Under the pieces are notes generated by a model. The model worked only from the letters and a program-made list of their open reading frames with translations, was not told where the DNA came from and searched no databases. 64,000 nt of DNA from an uncultured Alphaproteobacteria bacterium (lineage in GTDB: Bacteria; Pseudomonadota; Alphaproteobacteria; HIMB59): assembly GCA_902613845.1 (NCBI GenBank), contig CACMIW010000006.1, positions 33,405 to 97,404 on the forward strand, in the 5' to 3' direction. Of this stretch, positions 29,520 to 37,809 are shown in pieces (positions within the stretch are counted from its first letter, which is position 1; each line of letters opens with the position of its first letter). A program made the translations under genes and the position numbers.

Positions 29520-29532
29520 TATAATCTTTATA
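29520..29532 (+). promoter_or_regulatory. -10 box placed for leaderless transcription
   Basis: A perfect TATAAT (29520-29525) ends six bases before the ATG at 29532, so transcription would begin at or next to the start codon. No Shine-Dalgarno exists between them and no good -35 is seen. Confidence 0.45.
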
Positions 29533-29717
29533 TGGGACTTCACTTTGACTATAAATCAAAAGCTGGTGAAAGAGCTATGGAGAAAGAGCGTAAGCGCCAA
29601 GAAAAACTTGCCGCTAAAAAGGCTAAAAGAGAAGCAAAAAGAGAAGCAGAAGAGTTAGCCGAATTAGAGCGCCTTACAGATCCAAATGCTCCAGCTGAGG
29701 GAAATCAGGAACAGTAA
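29532..29717 (+). CDS. Small highly charged protein of unknown function
   Basis: 61 aa, dominated by Lys, Arg, Glu and Ala: a long amphipathic-free helix (residues about 14-46, with repeats of AKKAKREAKREAEE) and an acidic Pro/Asn-rich tail. No membrane segment. I do not recognise a family, though similar short helical proteins are common in marine alphaproteobacteria. It has its own TATAAT and apparently no leader. An imperfect 12-bp hairpin spans its stop codon (29697-29730). Confidence 0.6.
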   Translation: MGLHFDYKSKAGERAMEKERKRQEKLAAKKAKREAKREAEELAELERLTDPNAPAEGNQEQ

Positions 29718-29764
29718 TCTGATTACCCTCAAATATATTAATTTTTTCGATCGCTAGTATCGAC

Positions 29765-30478
29765 TCAGATTCTTTTTATCTTATAAATTTTTTGATCCTC
29801 TGTCATAGATCTGACTTGCCTTTTGTACCATTCCTTAAAATCATTTGATGTGTCATCATAAAACATCACTTTCTTTCGAATTAAGAAAATACCAATATCA
29901 CTTTCTGGAATTCCAATAAAAGTCTGTCTTTCTGTGTGCATCACTTTTACACTTTCTTGCAAAGGTTCGTGCTCACATAAATAATAACCATAATGCTCTC
30001 CCCAAACATATCTTATAATAGGAGTTGTTGCTTCAACCATCATCTGAACATATTTATCCTCATTTTTTAAAAAATTTTCCATACCTGGTACAGGTTGATG
30101 GATTTGAGCAAAACTAAGACCAATTTTTTCTTTAGGCACCCAAACAGAGGGAAATGAAACATGTAAAGCTATAAGTTTGTTACATCTGTGAAAAATAGCT
30201 ATATCCTCTTGAAGATTATAACCAAGTTCTACAAAGTCATTAAAGTTAGAATTTTTAGATGGGTATTCTTTTTTTATTATAGAATTTAACTTCTCGCATA
30301 CAGCTATATCAATTTCTTTTGTAAAATAATCATCAATAAAAATATTTTCTTTACATTTTTGTTTCAAACTTAAATATCTTTCTTCGTGCTCATCATATTC
30401 AATAATTGGAAGGTCTTTTATTTTTTTTATTCCAGGAGCTACAGAGTAAATAGGTCCATATGGTTCCCAGTCGATCAT
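29765..30478 (-). CDS. Heme-dependent oxidative N-demethylase-like protein (DUF3445)
   Basis: 237 aa. DUF3445 landmarks are the PSVWVPKEKIGLSFAQIH stretch followed directly by QPVPG, an invariant-looking RYVWGEHYGY region, and HTERQTFIGIPES near the C-terminus. The characterised member is the heme-binding alpha subunit of an N-demethylase acting on methylamines, which needs partner subunits not seen here. Overlaps the TauE/SafE gene by four bases (ATGA), so the two are coupled. Family call good, substrate unknown. Confidence 0.72.
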   Translation of the reverse strand: MIDWEPYGPIYSVAPGIKKIKDLPIIEYDEHEERYLSLKQKCKENIFIDDYFTKEIDIAVCEKLNSIIKKEYPSKNSNFNDFVELGYNLQEDIAIFHRCNKLIALHVSFPSVWVPKEKIGLSFAQIHQPVPGMENFLKNEDKYVQMMVEATTPIIRYVWGEHYGYYLCEHEPLQESVKVMHTERQTFIGIPESDIGIFLIRKKVMFYDDTSNDFKEWYKRQVRSMTEDQKIYKIKRI

Positions 30479-31188
30479 TTTGTAAATAAAATCAATACTC
30501 CTATCAAAGTGATAGCAATAATAATAAGTTTTTTAAATAGGATTTCCGGTATTTGTTTATGTATAAAATAACCCAGCCAAACACTTAACATAACTAAAAG
30601 AGCTATTGGACAGTATATTTTCACTATCTCTAAATAGCTTCCTCCCAAAAACATAAAAAATATTGCTCTCAAAGAGTTTATAATAAAAAAATATCCAGCC
30701 ATTGTTGATCGCAACTCTTGTTTTGAGGAGAAATAATCTTTATACCCCATTAATACAAATGGTCCTCCAATAGTATAAATTCCTTGAATAAATCCACCTA
30801 GAATTACAAAAAAATTTTTCAAGAATTGAGGAAACCTGATATCAGGAAAGAATAAGTTGAAACATCCATAAATAATTAAAATTATTGCAAATATTTTTAT
30901 TAAAATATCTGATGCAAAATAACTGATAAAATATGTTCCAATTAATGCACCAGGAATTGTATAAATTAAAATTTTGATCAGATGATTTAAAGAGACATAT
31001 TTGTATGATTGAATTAAAACAGCTAAACCGGAGGATAGCCCAACAATCATTGCAAGCTTTAATAAAGAATTAAAGTCAAAGAAAAATCCACTAATTCCCA
31101 GAAAGATTATCGTACCACCAAAACCAAAAATACTTTCAATGGCGTATGCAAAACAAGCTATTAATGCAATAGTTGAAAAATTTGGCAT
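30475..31188 (-). CDS. TauE/SafE-family anion permease
   Basis: 237 aa with about seven to eight hydrophobic segments. The duplicated TauE motifs are ESIFGFGGTIIFLG near the start and GFIQGIYTIGGPFVLMGY in mid-protein. Members export sulfite, sulfoacetate or related organic anions. It is first in the two-gene operon with the DUF3445 protein, which hints at handling a product or substrate of that enzyme (inference). Confidence 0.82.
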   Translation of the reverse strand: MPNFSTIALIACFAYAIESIFGFGGTIIFLGISGFFFDFNSLLKLAMIVGLSSGLAVLIQSYKYVSLNHLIKILIYTIPGALIGTYFISYFASDILIKIFAIILIIYGCFNLFFPDIRFPQFLKNFFVILGGFIQGIYTIGGPFVLMGYKDYFSSKQELRSTMAGYFFIINSLRAIFFMFLGGSYLEIVKIYCPIALLVMLSVWLGYFIHKQIPEILFKKLIIIAITLIGVLILFTK

Positions 31189-31234
31189 TTAATTCTATTA
31201 AACAATTTAGAATGTTTTATGTTAAAAGTAATCT

Positions 31235-31816
31235 ATGTATTTAAAAGTAATATTTTCTTTTATTGTAATATTATTTCTTAAAACGAATTTATTGTTTGCT
31301 CTTTCTCAAGATATTTCTATAACAATCATGGTTCGTTCTACATTGGGAACAGAATATATTCTAGCTAAAAGTATTTGCAAAGTATTGGACAGGGAACTTG
31401 AAATATCTCATAGTTATGGTGGTTCTAACACTTTAGAATGCAATACACGCCTCGATGATAGCGTTGATGAAATAATTAAAAAAATTAAACAAAATCAATT
31501 TCAATATGCAATTATTAAAAAATCAGATTTACTCAATCGTCCCCCTAATTTATCGCTTCGTTCAATTTTAAATTTTCCCGCAGATCATGATTATGTTTTT
31601 ATTTCAAACCAGAATGTAGATCCTAATGTGATTAAGGATATAAACTTTGGAATTATGAATCATTTGCTTGAGTTTCGCTATCTTCATAAATCTTTTTTTG
31701 AATTTTCGGAAAATAATTTAATTGTTAAAGAAAAAATACCATTACACTTAGGGACTTTAAAATTTAGTGATGAGTGGAGTAGTGGTAAAAGAAGAAGGTT
31801 TACAGAGGTAGACTAA
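31235..31816 (+). CDS. Exported protein resembling one lobe of a TAXI-type binding protein
   Basis: 193 aa with a signal peptide (hydrophobic residues 4-22, then ALSQ). The start of the mature part, ISITIMVRSTLGTEYILAKSI, and the later QYAIIKKSDLL recall the N-terminal lobe of TAXI/TRAP solute-binding proteins, but the protein is about 60% of their length and ends in a basic tail. It may be a degenerate or single-lobe member. No TRAP permease is nearby. Existence is likely; function is not assigned. Confidence 0.6.
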   Translation: MYLKVIFSFIVILFLKTNLLFALSQDISITIMVRSTLGTEYILAKSICKVLDRELEISHSYGGSNTLECNTRLDDSVDEIIKKIKQNQFQYAIIKKSDLLNRPPNLSLRSILNFPADHDYVFISNQNVDPNVIKDINFGIMNHLLEFRYLHKSFFEFSENNLIVKEKIPLHLGTLKFSDEWSSGKRRRFTEVD

Positions 31817-31889
31817 TTTTTACAAAACCATCAGTTACGACAAAAATAAATATTAAAGCAAAAAATACTCCACCAACAAAAACTTTCAT
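31800..31889 (-). CDS. Possible 29-aa single-pass membrane peptide
   Basis: Opens with MKVFVGGVFFALIFIFVV, a clean single membrane helix, then a short polar tail. It occupies the gap between two plus-strand genes and overlaps the upstream one by 17 bases. No Shine-Dalgarno is seen. AT-rich DNA readily produces such hydrophobic ORFs by chance, so this is a weak call. Confidence 0.3.
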   Translation of the reverse strand: MKVFVGGVFFALIFIFVVTDGFVKISLPL

Positions 31890-31947
31890 CACACAAGCTT
31901 ACTAAATAGATTTTAGGTGTAAAGTATATAAACTGTGCAAAATTGTC

Positions 31948-32559
31948 ATGAACGAGTTTATTTTTGGTTTTTCAACAGGTTTAAGTTTAATACTTGCTAT
32001 AGGTGCACAAAATTTATTTGTTATAGAGCAAGGTATAAAAAAAAATAATATTTTTTTAGTAACTTCAATATGTATAGTTGGTGATTTCTTATTAATTTTT
32101 TTTGGAATTTTCATATTTCACTTTATTAAAAATTTCATCAACGATCTAATCAATTTATTATTATCTATAGGCCTTGTCCTCTTTCTTTTAAATTTTATAT
32201 GGTCAAAAATAAAAACATTTAAACATGATATTGTATTTTCACAAACACATACACAAACGTCAAAGTTAAAAATAGCCCTCCAGACACTTGCCTTTACTTT
32301 TTTAAACCCACACGTTTACTCAGACACTGTTTTTATTTTAGGAAATTTATCAAAAAATTTTCTAACTATTTCTGACAAGATTTTATTTGGTTTAGGTGCA
32401 AGTCTAGCTTCATTTATTTTTTTTTATTTTTTAGGCTATGGTGCTCAATCACTAAGATTATATTTTTTGAACAAACAAGTTTGGAAATTAGTTAATATGA
32501 TAATAATTCTTTATTTGCTTATACTTACCTTATCTATTATTTTCTTGGAAATAATTTGA
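31948..32559 (+). CDS. LysE/ArgO-family amino-acid exporter
   Basis: 203 aa with about six membrane helices. The ArgO/LysE marker GLSLILAIGAQNLFVIEQG near residues 11-29 is clear, as is the FLNPHVYSDTVFILG segment corresponding to LNPHxYLDTV. Such proteins export arginine, lysine or canavanine. It is the second LysE-superfamily exporter in the window and stands alone. Confidence 0.88.
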   Translation: MNEFIFGFSTGLSLILAIGAQNLFVIEQGIKKNNIFLVTSICIVGDFLLIFFGIFIFHFIKNFINDLINLLLSIGLVLFLLNFIWSKIKTFKHDIVFSQTHTQTSKLKIALQTLAFTFLNPHVYSDTVFILGNLSKNFLTISDKILFGLGASLASFIFFYFLGYGAQSLRLYFLNKQVWKLVNMIIILYLLILTLSIIFLEII

Positions 32560-32604
32560 TTATTAATTTTTTATTTATAAATTATTTCATCAGCTGTCTG
32601 TAAG

Positions 32605-32751
32605 TTGCATAGTTGTTATGCAATCATAACACGAGTTTTTTAAAATATTATATGTATAAATTTATATGGAGCAGTTTTTAAAAGTTTAGATTAACTCCGT
32701 GTTGACATAGATACTTAGTTATTCCCTCCTAGTTATAACAAACTGCTCCAT
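32605..32751. other. Structured intergenic region before the DUF2721 gene
   Basis: Two inverted repeats fill this gap. TTGCATA/TATGCAA (32605-32623) forms a small hairpin. ATGGAGCAGTTT (32666-32677) is exactly complementary to AAACTGCTCCAT (32740-32751) across a 62-nt loop that contains TTCCCTCCT (32722-32730), a sequence complementary to a Shine-Dalgarno. The right arm ends eight bases before the DUF2721 start. It could be a structured 5' leader or a small RNA; no family I know fits. Confidence 0.5.
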
Positions 32752-32758
32752 TAATAGT

Positions 32759-33172
32759 ATGACAAGCTTCACAACACTTTATCCTGCACTTTTGTTTCCA
32801 GCTATACCTTTAATGATGATATCGTTTGGAAATAGATATACTTCTCTTGCTTCATTAATCAGAAAGATCCATGACACAATAATTACAAATAGACCAACTA
32901 GCAATGTGGTTCAACATCACTTAGATCAAATTAAAGTACTTACAACCCGTTTAACATTAGTAAGGTCAGTTCAAACCCTCTCTGGGATCAGTTTTTTGCT
33001 GAATTTAATATCTATTTTTTTTAGCTATATCAAGATTTATGACTTAGCCTTAAACTTTTTTGGTTTAGGGATATTGATATTTTCAATAGCTATAATGTTA
33101 TTTATCTATGAGATACAATTATCTACAAAAGCTCTTAGTAAGCATTTGGAAGACCTGAAAGATTTTAGTTAA
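32759..33172 (+). CDS. DUF2721 membrane protein
   Basis: 137 aa. N-terminal helix followed by LLFPAIPLMMISFGNRYTS and LASLIR, then an Arg-rich cytoplasmic stretch (TTRLTLVRSVQ) and two further helices: the DUF2721 pattern. Function unknown. No Shine-Dalgarno is visible; the long inverted repeat immediately upstream may shape its translation. Four-base convergent overlap with the MATE gene. Confidence 0.78.
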   Translation: MTSFTTLYPALLFPAIPLMMISFGNRYTSLASLIRKIHDTIITNRPTSNVVQHHLDQIKVLTTRLTLVRSVQTLSGISFLLNLISIFFSYIKIYDLALNFFGLGILIFSIAIMLFIYEIQLSTKALSKHLEDLKDFS

Positions 33173-34515
33173 TTTATTAAGATACTGGATTCTTTTCTAA
33201 ATAAATATTTCATATGAAAAAAAACAAACACTGAGCCTAGTAAATTTGTAAAAAATATAGCCCACCAAATACCAATTAGGCCTTTTTCAAGAGTCTCAGA
33301 AAATAAATAAATTACAAATGGGGGAAGAAATACCAATCTAATAAAAGTGTAGAACACATTTACAGAAGGTTTTCTTAAACCAGAAAGTACAGAATCACAC
33401 CTATCAATAACTTGATATATAAAAGCCAAAAAAGCTACCATAAACAAGTAACTACCAGCAATAATTATCACTTCACTGTCTCTTGAAAAAAAACTAGCAA
33501 TCTTTTCACCCGCAAATATAAGCACTAATGCCCCAAAAATCATCATTGTCATAGATAACTTTAATGAAATTAAAAAAGCTTCATAAATTCTATCAAAATT
33601 CTTCGAACCAAAATTTTGTCCTACCATACTTAATAAAGCACTACTAAATCCTATGGCAGGTAATAAAATAATTTGCTCAATTCTTAAAGCTATACCATAT
33701 GCTGCGCTAGCTGAGGCACCATAACTTGTAACAAACTTTTGCATTATGAAGAAACCAACTGCAATCATGAACATATTCATACTAGAGGGTATAGATTGTC
33801 TTAGAATTCTTAATACAAATTTAGATTCTAACCAAATATAATTGTAATTGAAATACTTAAACAATGGACTGCGAATAGCATAATAGCTTAAAAAGAAAAA
33901 ATGAAATAGTTGAGATATGACTGTTGCAAGAGCTATGCCGAGAGTTCCCAATGCAGGAAAAGGACCATAACCTAAAGATAAGAAAGGACTAAATATTAAA
34001 TTAATAAAAAAGCTTATGATTAATGCATTTCTATTTTTTTTTGTATCTCCTTGTGCATATAAAAGAGAATTAACAACAAAAGAAACAATAAAAATTGGAG
34101 CACCAATTGAGAGTACTTTTATGTATCTTAGACCATTGTTAAGAAAAATACCTTCTGCCCCAAAATATAAAAATACAGGTCTAGATAATAGAAACGTTGT
34201 TAGTCCTATGGCTATTGAAACCAATAAAGTGATAACTAAAGCTTGAGTATGTATCTTAATTGCCTCATTAAATTTTTTTTTGCCAATAGCTATTGAAACA
34301 AGAGCTGTGGTGCCTTGCCCAAAACCTACAGCGAAGGCTAATAAAATAAAATACAAGGGGTAAGATATTGATAAGCCTGCAATAGCTTCTGTGCTTATGA
34401 GACCTGCATAAAAAGTATCTACTACATTGTACAGAGTATAAAACAAAAGACCTGTTCCTGCTGGAACAGCCATACCGATTAATTGTTTTTTTATATCCCC
34501 TTGGGTAAGATCCAT
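33169..34515 (-). CDS. MATE-family efflux transporter
   Basis: 448 aa with 12 hydrophobic segments in two homologous halves. Family signs are GMAVPAGTGLLFYTLYNVVDTFYAG at the first helix pair (seen as NVVDTFYAGL), GFGQGTTALVSIAIG and the second-half equivalent GFSSALLSMVGQNFG. Exports cationic drugs or metabolites using Na+ or H+ flux. Four bases downstream of hemJ, so it may be read through from the heme operon. Confidence 0.9.
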   Translation of the reverse strand: MDLTQGDIKKQLIGMAVPAGTGLLFYTLYNVVDTFYAGLISTEAIAGLSISYPLYFILLAFAVGFGQGTTALVSIAIGKKKFNEAIKIHTQALVITLLVSIAIGLTTFLLSRPVFLYFGAEGIFLNNGLRYIKVLSIGAPIFIVSFVVNSLLYAQGDTKKNRNALIISFFINLIFSPFLSLGYGPFPALGTLGIALATVISQLFHFFFLSYYAIRSPLFKYFNYNYIWLESKFVLRILRQSIPSSMNMFMIAVGFFIMQKFVTSYGASASAAYGIALRIEQIILLPAIGFSSALLSMVGQNFGSKNFDRIYEAFLISLKLSMTMMIFGALVLIFAGEKIASFFSRDSEVIIIAGSYLFMVAFLAFIYQVIDRCDSVLSGLRKPSVNVFYTFIRLVFLPPFVIYLFSETLEKGLIGIWWAIFFTNLLGSVFVFFHMKYLFRKESSILIN

Positions 34516-34519
34516 AAAA

Positions 34520-34936
34520 TTAAAAAGGTCTTACAACTACAAGTATTACAATTAAAATTAGAAGAACAGTAGGCACTTCATTGATTATTCTTAGATATTT
34601 TGAGGTGTAGTCTCTAAAACTACTCTCTAGACTTTTTCTAATTTTACTTAAATACATATGAAATGCAGAGAGAATAAGAACTAATATAATTTTCAAAAAA
34701 AGCCATAATTCAAAACCTACATAATGGATAAGGGCTAAACCAAATACCCAAGTCAATATCATTGCTGGGTTCATTATAATTTTTAGCAATTTATATTCCA
34801 TTTTTTGAAATACACTATTCATTTCAGGATTGGTTATGTTTTCTACATGATAAACAAAAAGTCTTGGTAAATAAAATAACCCAGCAAACCATGATACAAA
34901 AGATATGATATGTAAAATTTTTAATAACTCATACAT
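34520..34936 (-). CDS. hemJ: Protoporphyrinogen oxidase HemJ
   Basis: 138 aa, four hydrophobic helices, the usual HemJ (UPF0093) size. Conserved features: ILHIISFVSWFAGLFYLPRLFVYH with the invariant His in helix 1, and LKIILVLILSAFH carrying the conserved Lys. It oxidises protoporphyrinogen IX to protoporphyrin IX in the membrane. Three bases after hemF, so its place in the heme operon supports the call. Confidence 0.92.
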   Translation of the reverse strand: MYELLKILHIISFVSWFAGLFYLPRLFVYHVENITNPEMNSVFQKMEYKLLKIIMNPAMILTWVFGLALIHYVGFELWLFLKIILVLILSAFHMYLSKIRKSLESSFRDYTSKYLRIINEVPTVLLILIVILVVVRPF

Positions 34937-34939
34937 TTT

Positions 34940-35761
34940 TTACCATTTAGCCTCTGGAGGCATTGACATTAATATAGCATCAATATTACCTCCGGTTTTT
35001 AATCCAAATAATGTCCCTCTATCATAAAGCAAATTAAATTCTACGTAACGAGATCTTTTTTTTGAGAGAGCATCTAAATCATCTTTATTAAAGTTAAAAT
35101 CTTTTTTTCTTTTTGAGTTTTCAATTACAAAATTAACAAAGAATTGCCCAACATCTTTTATGAATGATAAATCCTTATCAAAGTCTGTATTGATATAATC
35201 AAAAAAAATCCCTCCTATACCTCTACTTTCTTTTCGATGCTCTAAATAAAAGTATTCATCACATTGTTTTTTAAAGTTTTCATAATAAGTTGAATTATGT
35301 TGATCACATGTTCGTTGGAGACCTTGATGAAAATTATCTGTTTCTAATTTTTCAGGTATTGCAGGGGTTAAATCACAACCACCACCAAACCATTGTTTTC
35401 CTTTTGTGGTTATGTATCTAGTGTTAAAATGAGCTGCAGCAATTTTCGGGTTTTTCATGTGAGCTACGACTGAGATACCACTGGCCCAAAAGCTTGGATC
35501 CTCTTCGGTTCCCGGCATTGATTTTTTAAATTCTTCACTAAAATTACCATGCACTGTTGAAATATTTACTCCTACTTTTTCAAATATTTCTCCATTTAGT
35601 AAAGACATCAACCCTCCACCACCACCAGGTCTTTGCCACTCTTTTTCTATAAATTCAGACCCATCAAGCTTTTGTATTGATCCAACCATTTGATTTCGAA
35701 GTTCTCGAAACCACTTTTCTGCTTTAGTTTGTTGATTTTTTATTTGATCACTCATACCCAC
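34940..35761 (-). CDS. hemF: Oxygen-dependent coproporphyrinogen III oxidase
   Basis: Converts coproporphyrinogen III to protoporphyrinogen IX using O2. 273 aa, family length about 290. Conserved blocks are PGGGGG, AAHFNTRYI, WFGGGCDLTP, and near the C-terminus RYVEFNLLYDRGTLFGLKTGG with PPEAKW closing. Being the aerobic form, it fits an obligately aerobic surface-ocean organism. Its start overlaps the hemH end by ten bases. Confidence 0.96.
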   Translation of the reverse strand: MGMSDQIKNQQTKAEKWFRELRNQMVGSIQKLDGSEFIEKEWQRPGGGGGLMSLLNGEIFEKVGVNISTVHGNFSEEFKKSMPGTEEDPSFWASGISVVAHMKNPKIAAAHFNTRYITTKGKQWFGGGCDLTPAIPEKLETDNFHQGLQRTCDQHNSTYYENFKKQCDEYFYLEHRKESRGIGGIFFDYINTDFDKDLSFIKDVGQFFVNFVIENSKRKKDFNFNKDDLDALSKKRSRYVEFNLLYDRGTLFGLKTGGNIDAILMSMPPEAKW

Positions 35762-36774
35762 CCATGTAGTTCGTTTTCTATCAACGAAGTGAGTAGGAGT
35801 ATATGATCTTCTCGATCATTTAGACAAGGAATATATCCAAATTCATTTCCACCATTTTCCATGAATATTTCTCTATTTTCCTCGTTAAGTTCTTCAATTG
35901 TCTCGAGACAATCTGAGGAAAAAGCAGGACTTATAACATGAATGTGGTCTGTACCATTTTTTGCTAAGCTCTCTATAGTTTTATCTGTGTAAGGTTGAAG
36001 CCATTCTGCTGGTCCAAATCTAGATTGAAATGTGGTCATATAACTTTCCTCTGGTAAGCCCATGGTCTCTGCCACCAGCCTAGTAGTTTTTCTGCAAAAA
36101 CAATGATACGGATCCCCTTTATCTAAATATTTTTTTGGAACACCATGATAGCTAAATATGATTTTTTTTGGTTTTGAATTTTTAGTCCAAAATTCTTCAA
36201 TGCTATTTTTTAGAGCTTTTATATAAAGCTCATTTTCGTAATATCCTCCAATAAAACGAAGAGATGGTACCCAACGCCAACTTTTTAATTCTTCTGCAAC
36301 AGCATCAAACGTTGAGCCCGTTGTAGCCGCACAATATTGAGGGTATAAAGGTAAAATAATAATACGATCACAATTTTGATTTCTAAGATTATTTAAACCT
36401 TTAGAGATGCTAGGATTCCCATAACGCATTCCAATATCAAATACGATATTTTGATATTTCTTATTAATAAATTCTTTTATTTTCGATAATTGGTTTTTTG
36501 TGTGGAATAGAAGAGGAGAACCTTCCTCTGTCCAAACAGATTTGTAATTTTTAGCTGACTTTGCTGGTCGAGTATTCAAAACTATCCCATTAAGAATAGG
36601 CCACCAAATAGCTTTAGGTGTTTCTATGACACGTTCATCTGATAGAAATTGTTTTAGATAAGTCTTTAAAGACGACTTAGTTGGTTCATCTGGTGTTCCT
36701 AAATTTGTGATCAAAATACCTGTCTTAAGACCAGAGCCATGAACGTATAGTTTATTACCTTTAAATGAAGCCAT
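35752..36774 (-). CDS. hemH: Ferrochelatase
   Basis: Inserts Fe2+ into protoporphyrin IX, the last heme step. 340 aa. Landmarks: GILITNLGTPDEP near the start, PLYPQYCAATTGSTFD, the catalytic His in FSYHGVP, and SPAFSSDCLETIEEL late. Cysteines in YHCFCRK and SSDCLET match the iron-sulfur-ligand pattern of some alphaproteobacterial enzymes only in part. Placed between hemE and hemF. Confidence 0.96.
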   Translation of the reverse strand: MASFKGNKLYVHGSGLKTGILITNLGTPDEPTKSSLKTYLKQFLSDERVIETPKAIWWPILNGIVLNTRPAKSAKNYKSVWTEEGSPLLFHTKNQLSKIKEFINKKYQNIVFDIGMRYGNPSISKGLNNLRNQNCDRIIILPLYPQYCAATTGSTFDAVAEELKSWRWVPSLRFIGGYYENELYIKALKNSIEEFWTKNSKPKKIIFSYHGVPKKYLDKGDPYHCFCRKTTRLVAETMGLPEESYMTTFQSRFGPAEWLQPYTDKTIESLAKNGTDHIHVISPAFSSDCLETIEELNEENREIFMENGGNEFGYIPCLNDREDHILLLTSLIENELHGWV

Positions 36775-36792
36775 TGAAAAACATTACGATTT

Positions 36793-37809
36793 TTATGATA
36801 ACTTAGTTCTTATCTTTTCTATGAATAAATGAACATTAGCCTCAGGAGTAGTTTTTTTTACACCGTGATCGAGGCTAGCAATCCACCCAGATCTATGAGA
36901 AGGCTCACTCTGTAAGCATTTCTCAATAAATTTATCAATATAATCAGAAAAGGATTTAGTGTCCTCCATAGCTAACAAATCATTTGAAAAATTCCCCTGT
37001 AAAGATAAATGTGTCTTTGGTAATTCAGTGAAAACCTCCAAATTAGTTCCTAAAACTGTAAGTTTTAAATTTTTTAAATTTTGTAATTTATTAAATTTAG
37101 TTTGAGAAATTTCTTTAGTGAAATATCCAATTTTATTTGGATAACTATTTGAAATTTTAACTAAAAAAGGAATAACGAATTCATCAAAATCTTTATCATT
37201 TAGTTTATTAGCCTCAGTATCAAATATCATTAACAAATCAATGTCATTTTGTAATTGAATTTGTATATTTTTTTGTATTAACATTTCTAAAACGGGCAGG
37301 GTTTTTTGAAATAGTGTTTGTGATACAGGATTATTCCTCGTTGCAAAATGGTATAAGGTTACAGGTCCACCAGTAAATCCAATTAAGGATTTATCATTTG
37401 ATAGTTCATTTCTAATATGTTTTAGAGATATATTCTGAAAATCTATGAAACTTTCAAATTCATCAATATTAAATTCGGATATCATTTTTGAACTTAAATT
37501 TTTTTCAAATATTGGTCCAGGATTAAACTTCAAACTCATACCTAAATAATCTAAAGGAAAAAGAATATCACTAAACAATATTGCAGCATCAAAATCGAAT
37601 TCAACAATAGGTCCAAGAGTTACCTCACAAGCAAGCTCAGGCTCTTTACATAATTGTTCAAAAGAATATTTTTCTTTTAATTTTCTGTAATGCTGATGAT
37701 ATCGACCAGCCTGTCTCATAAACCAAATCGGAGGAATTTTTTGTTCAACTTTATTTAAGGCATTAAAAAAATTTTTGTTATAGGTATTTTGCAATATCTC
37801 TAGCTCCAT
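36793..37809 (-). CDS. hemE: Uroporphyrinogen decarboxylase
   Basis: Decarboxylates four acetate side chains of uroporphyrinogen III to give coproporphyrinogen III. 338 aa. The N-terminal signature PIWFMRQAGRY is complete, DAAILFSDILF follows, and the catalytic Asp region is FDFDAAILFSD. The GFTGGPVTL block and the final LDHGVKKTTP are typical. Its start lies 32 bases inside hemB, so translation is coupled. Confidence 0.95.
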   Translation of the reverse strand: MELEILQNTYNKNFFNALNKVEQKIPPIWFMRQAGRYHQHYRKLKEKYSFEQLCKEPELACEVTLGPIVEFDFDAAILFSDILFPLDYLGMSLKFNPGPIFEKNLSSKMISEFNIDEFESFIDFQNISLKHIRNELSNDKSLIGFTGGPVTLYHFATRNNPVSQTLFQKTLPVLEMLIQKNIQIQLQNDIDLLMIFDTEANKLNDKDFDEFVIPFLVKISNSYPNKIGYFTKEISQTKFNKLQNLKNLKLTVLGTNLEVFTELPKTHLSLQGNFSNDLLAMEDTKSFSDYIDKFIEKCLQSEPSHRSGWIASLDHGVKKTTPEANVHLFIEKIRTKLS

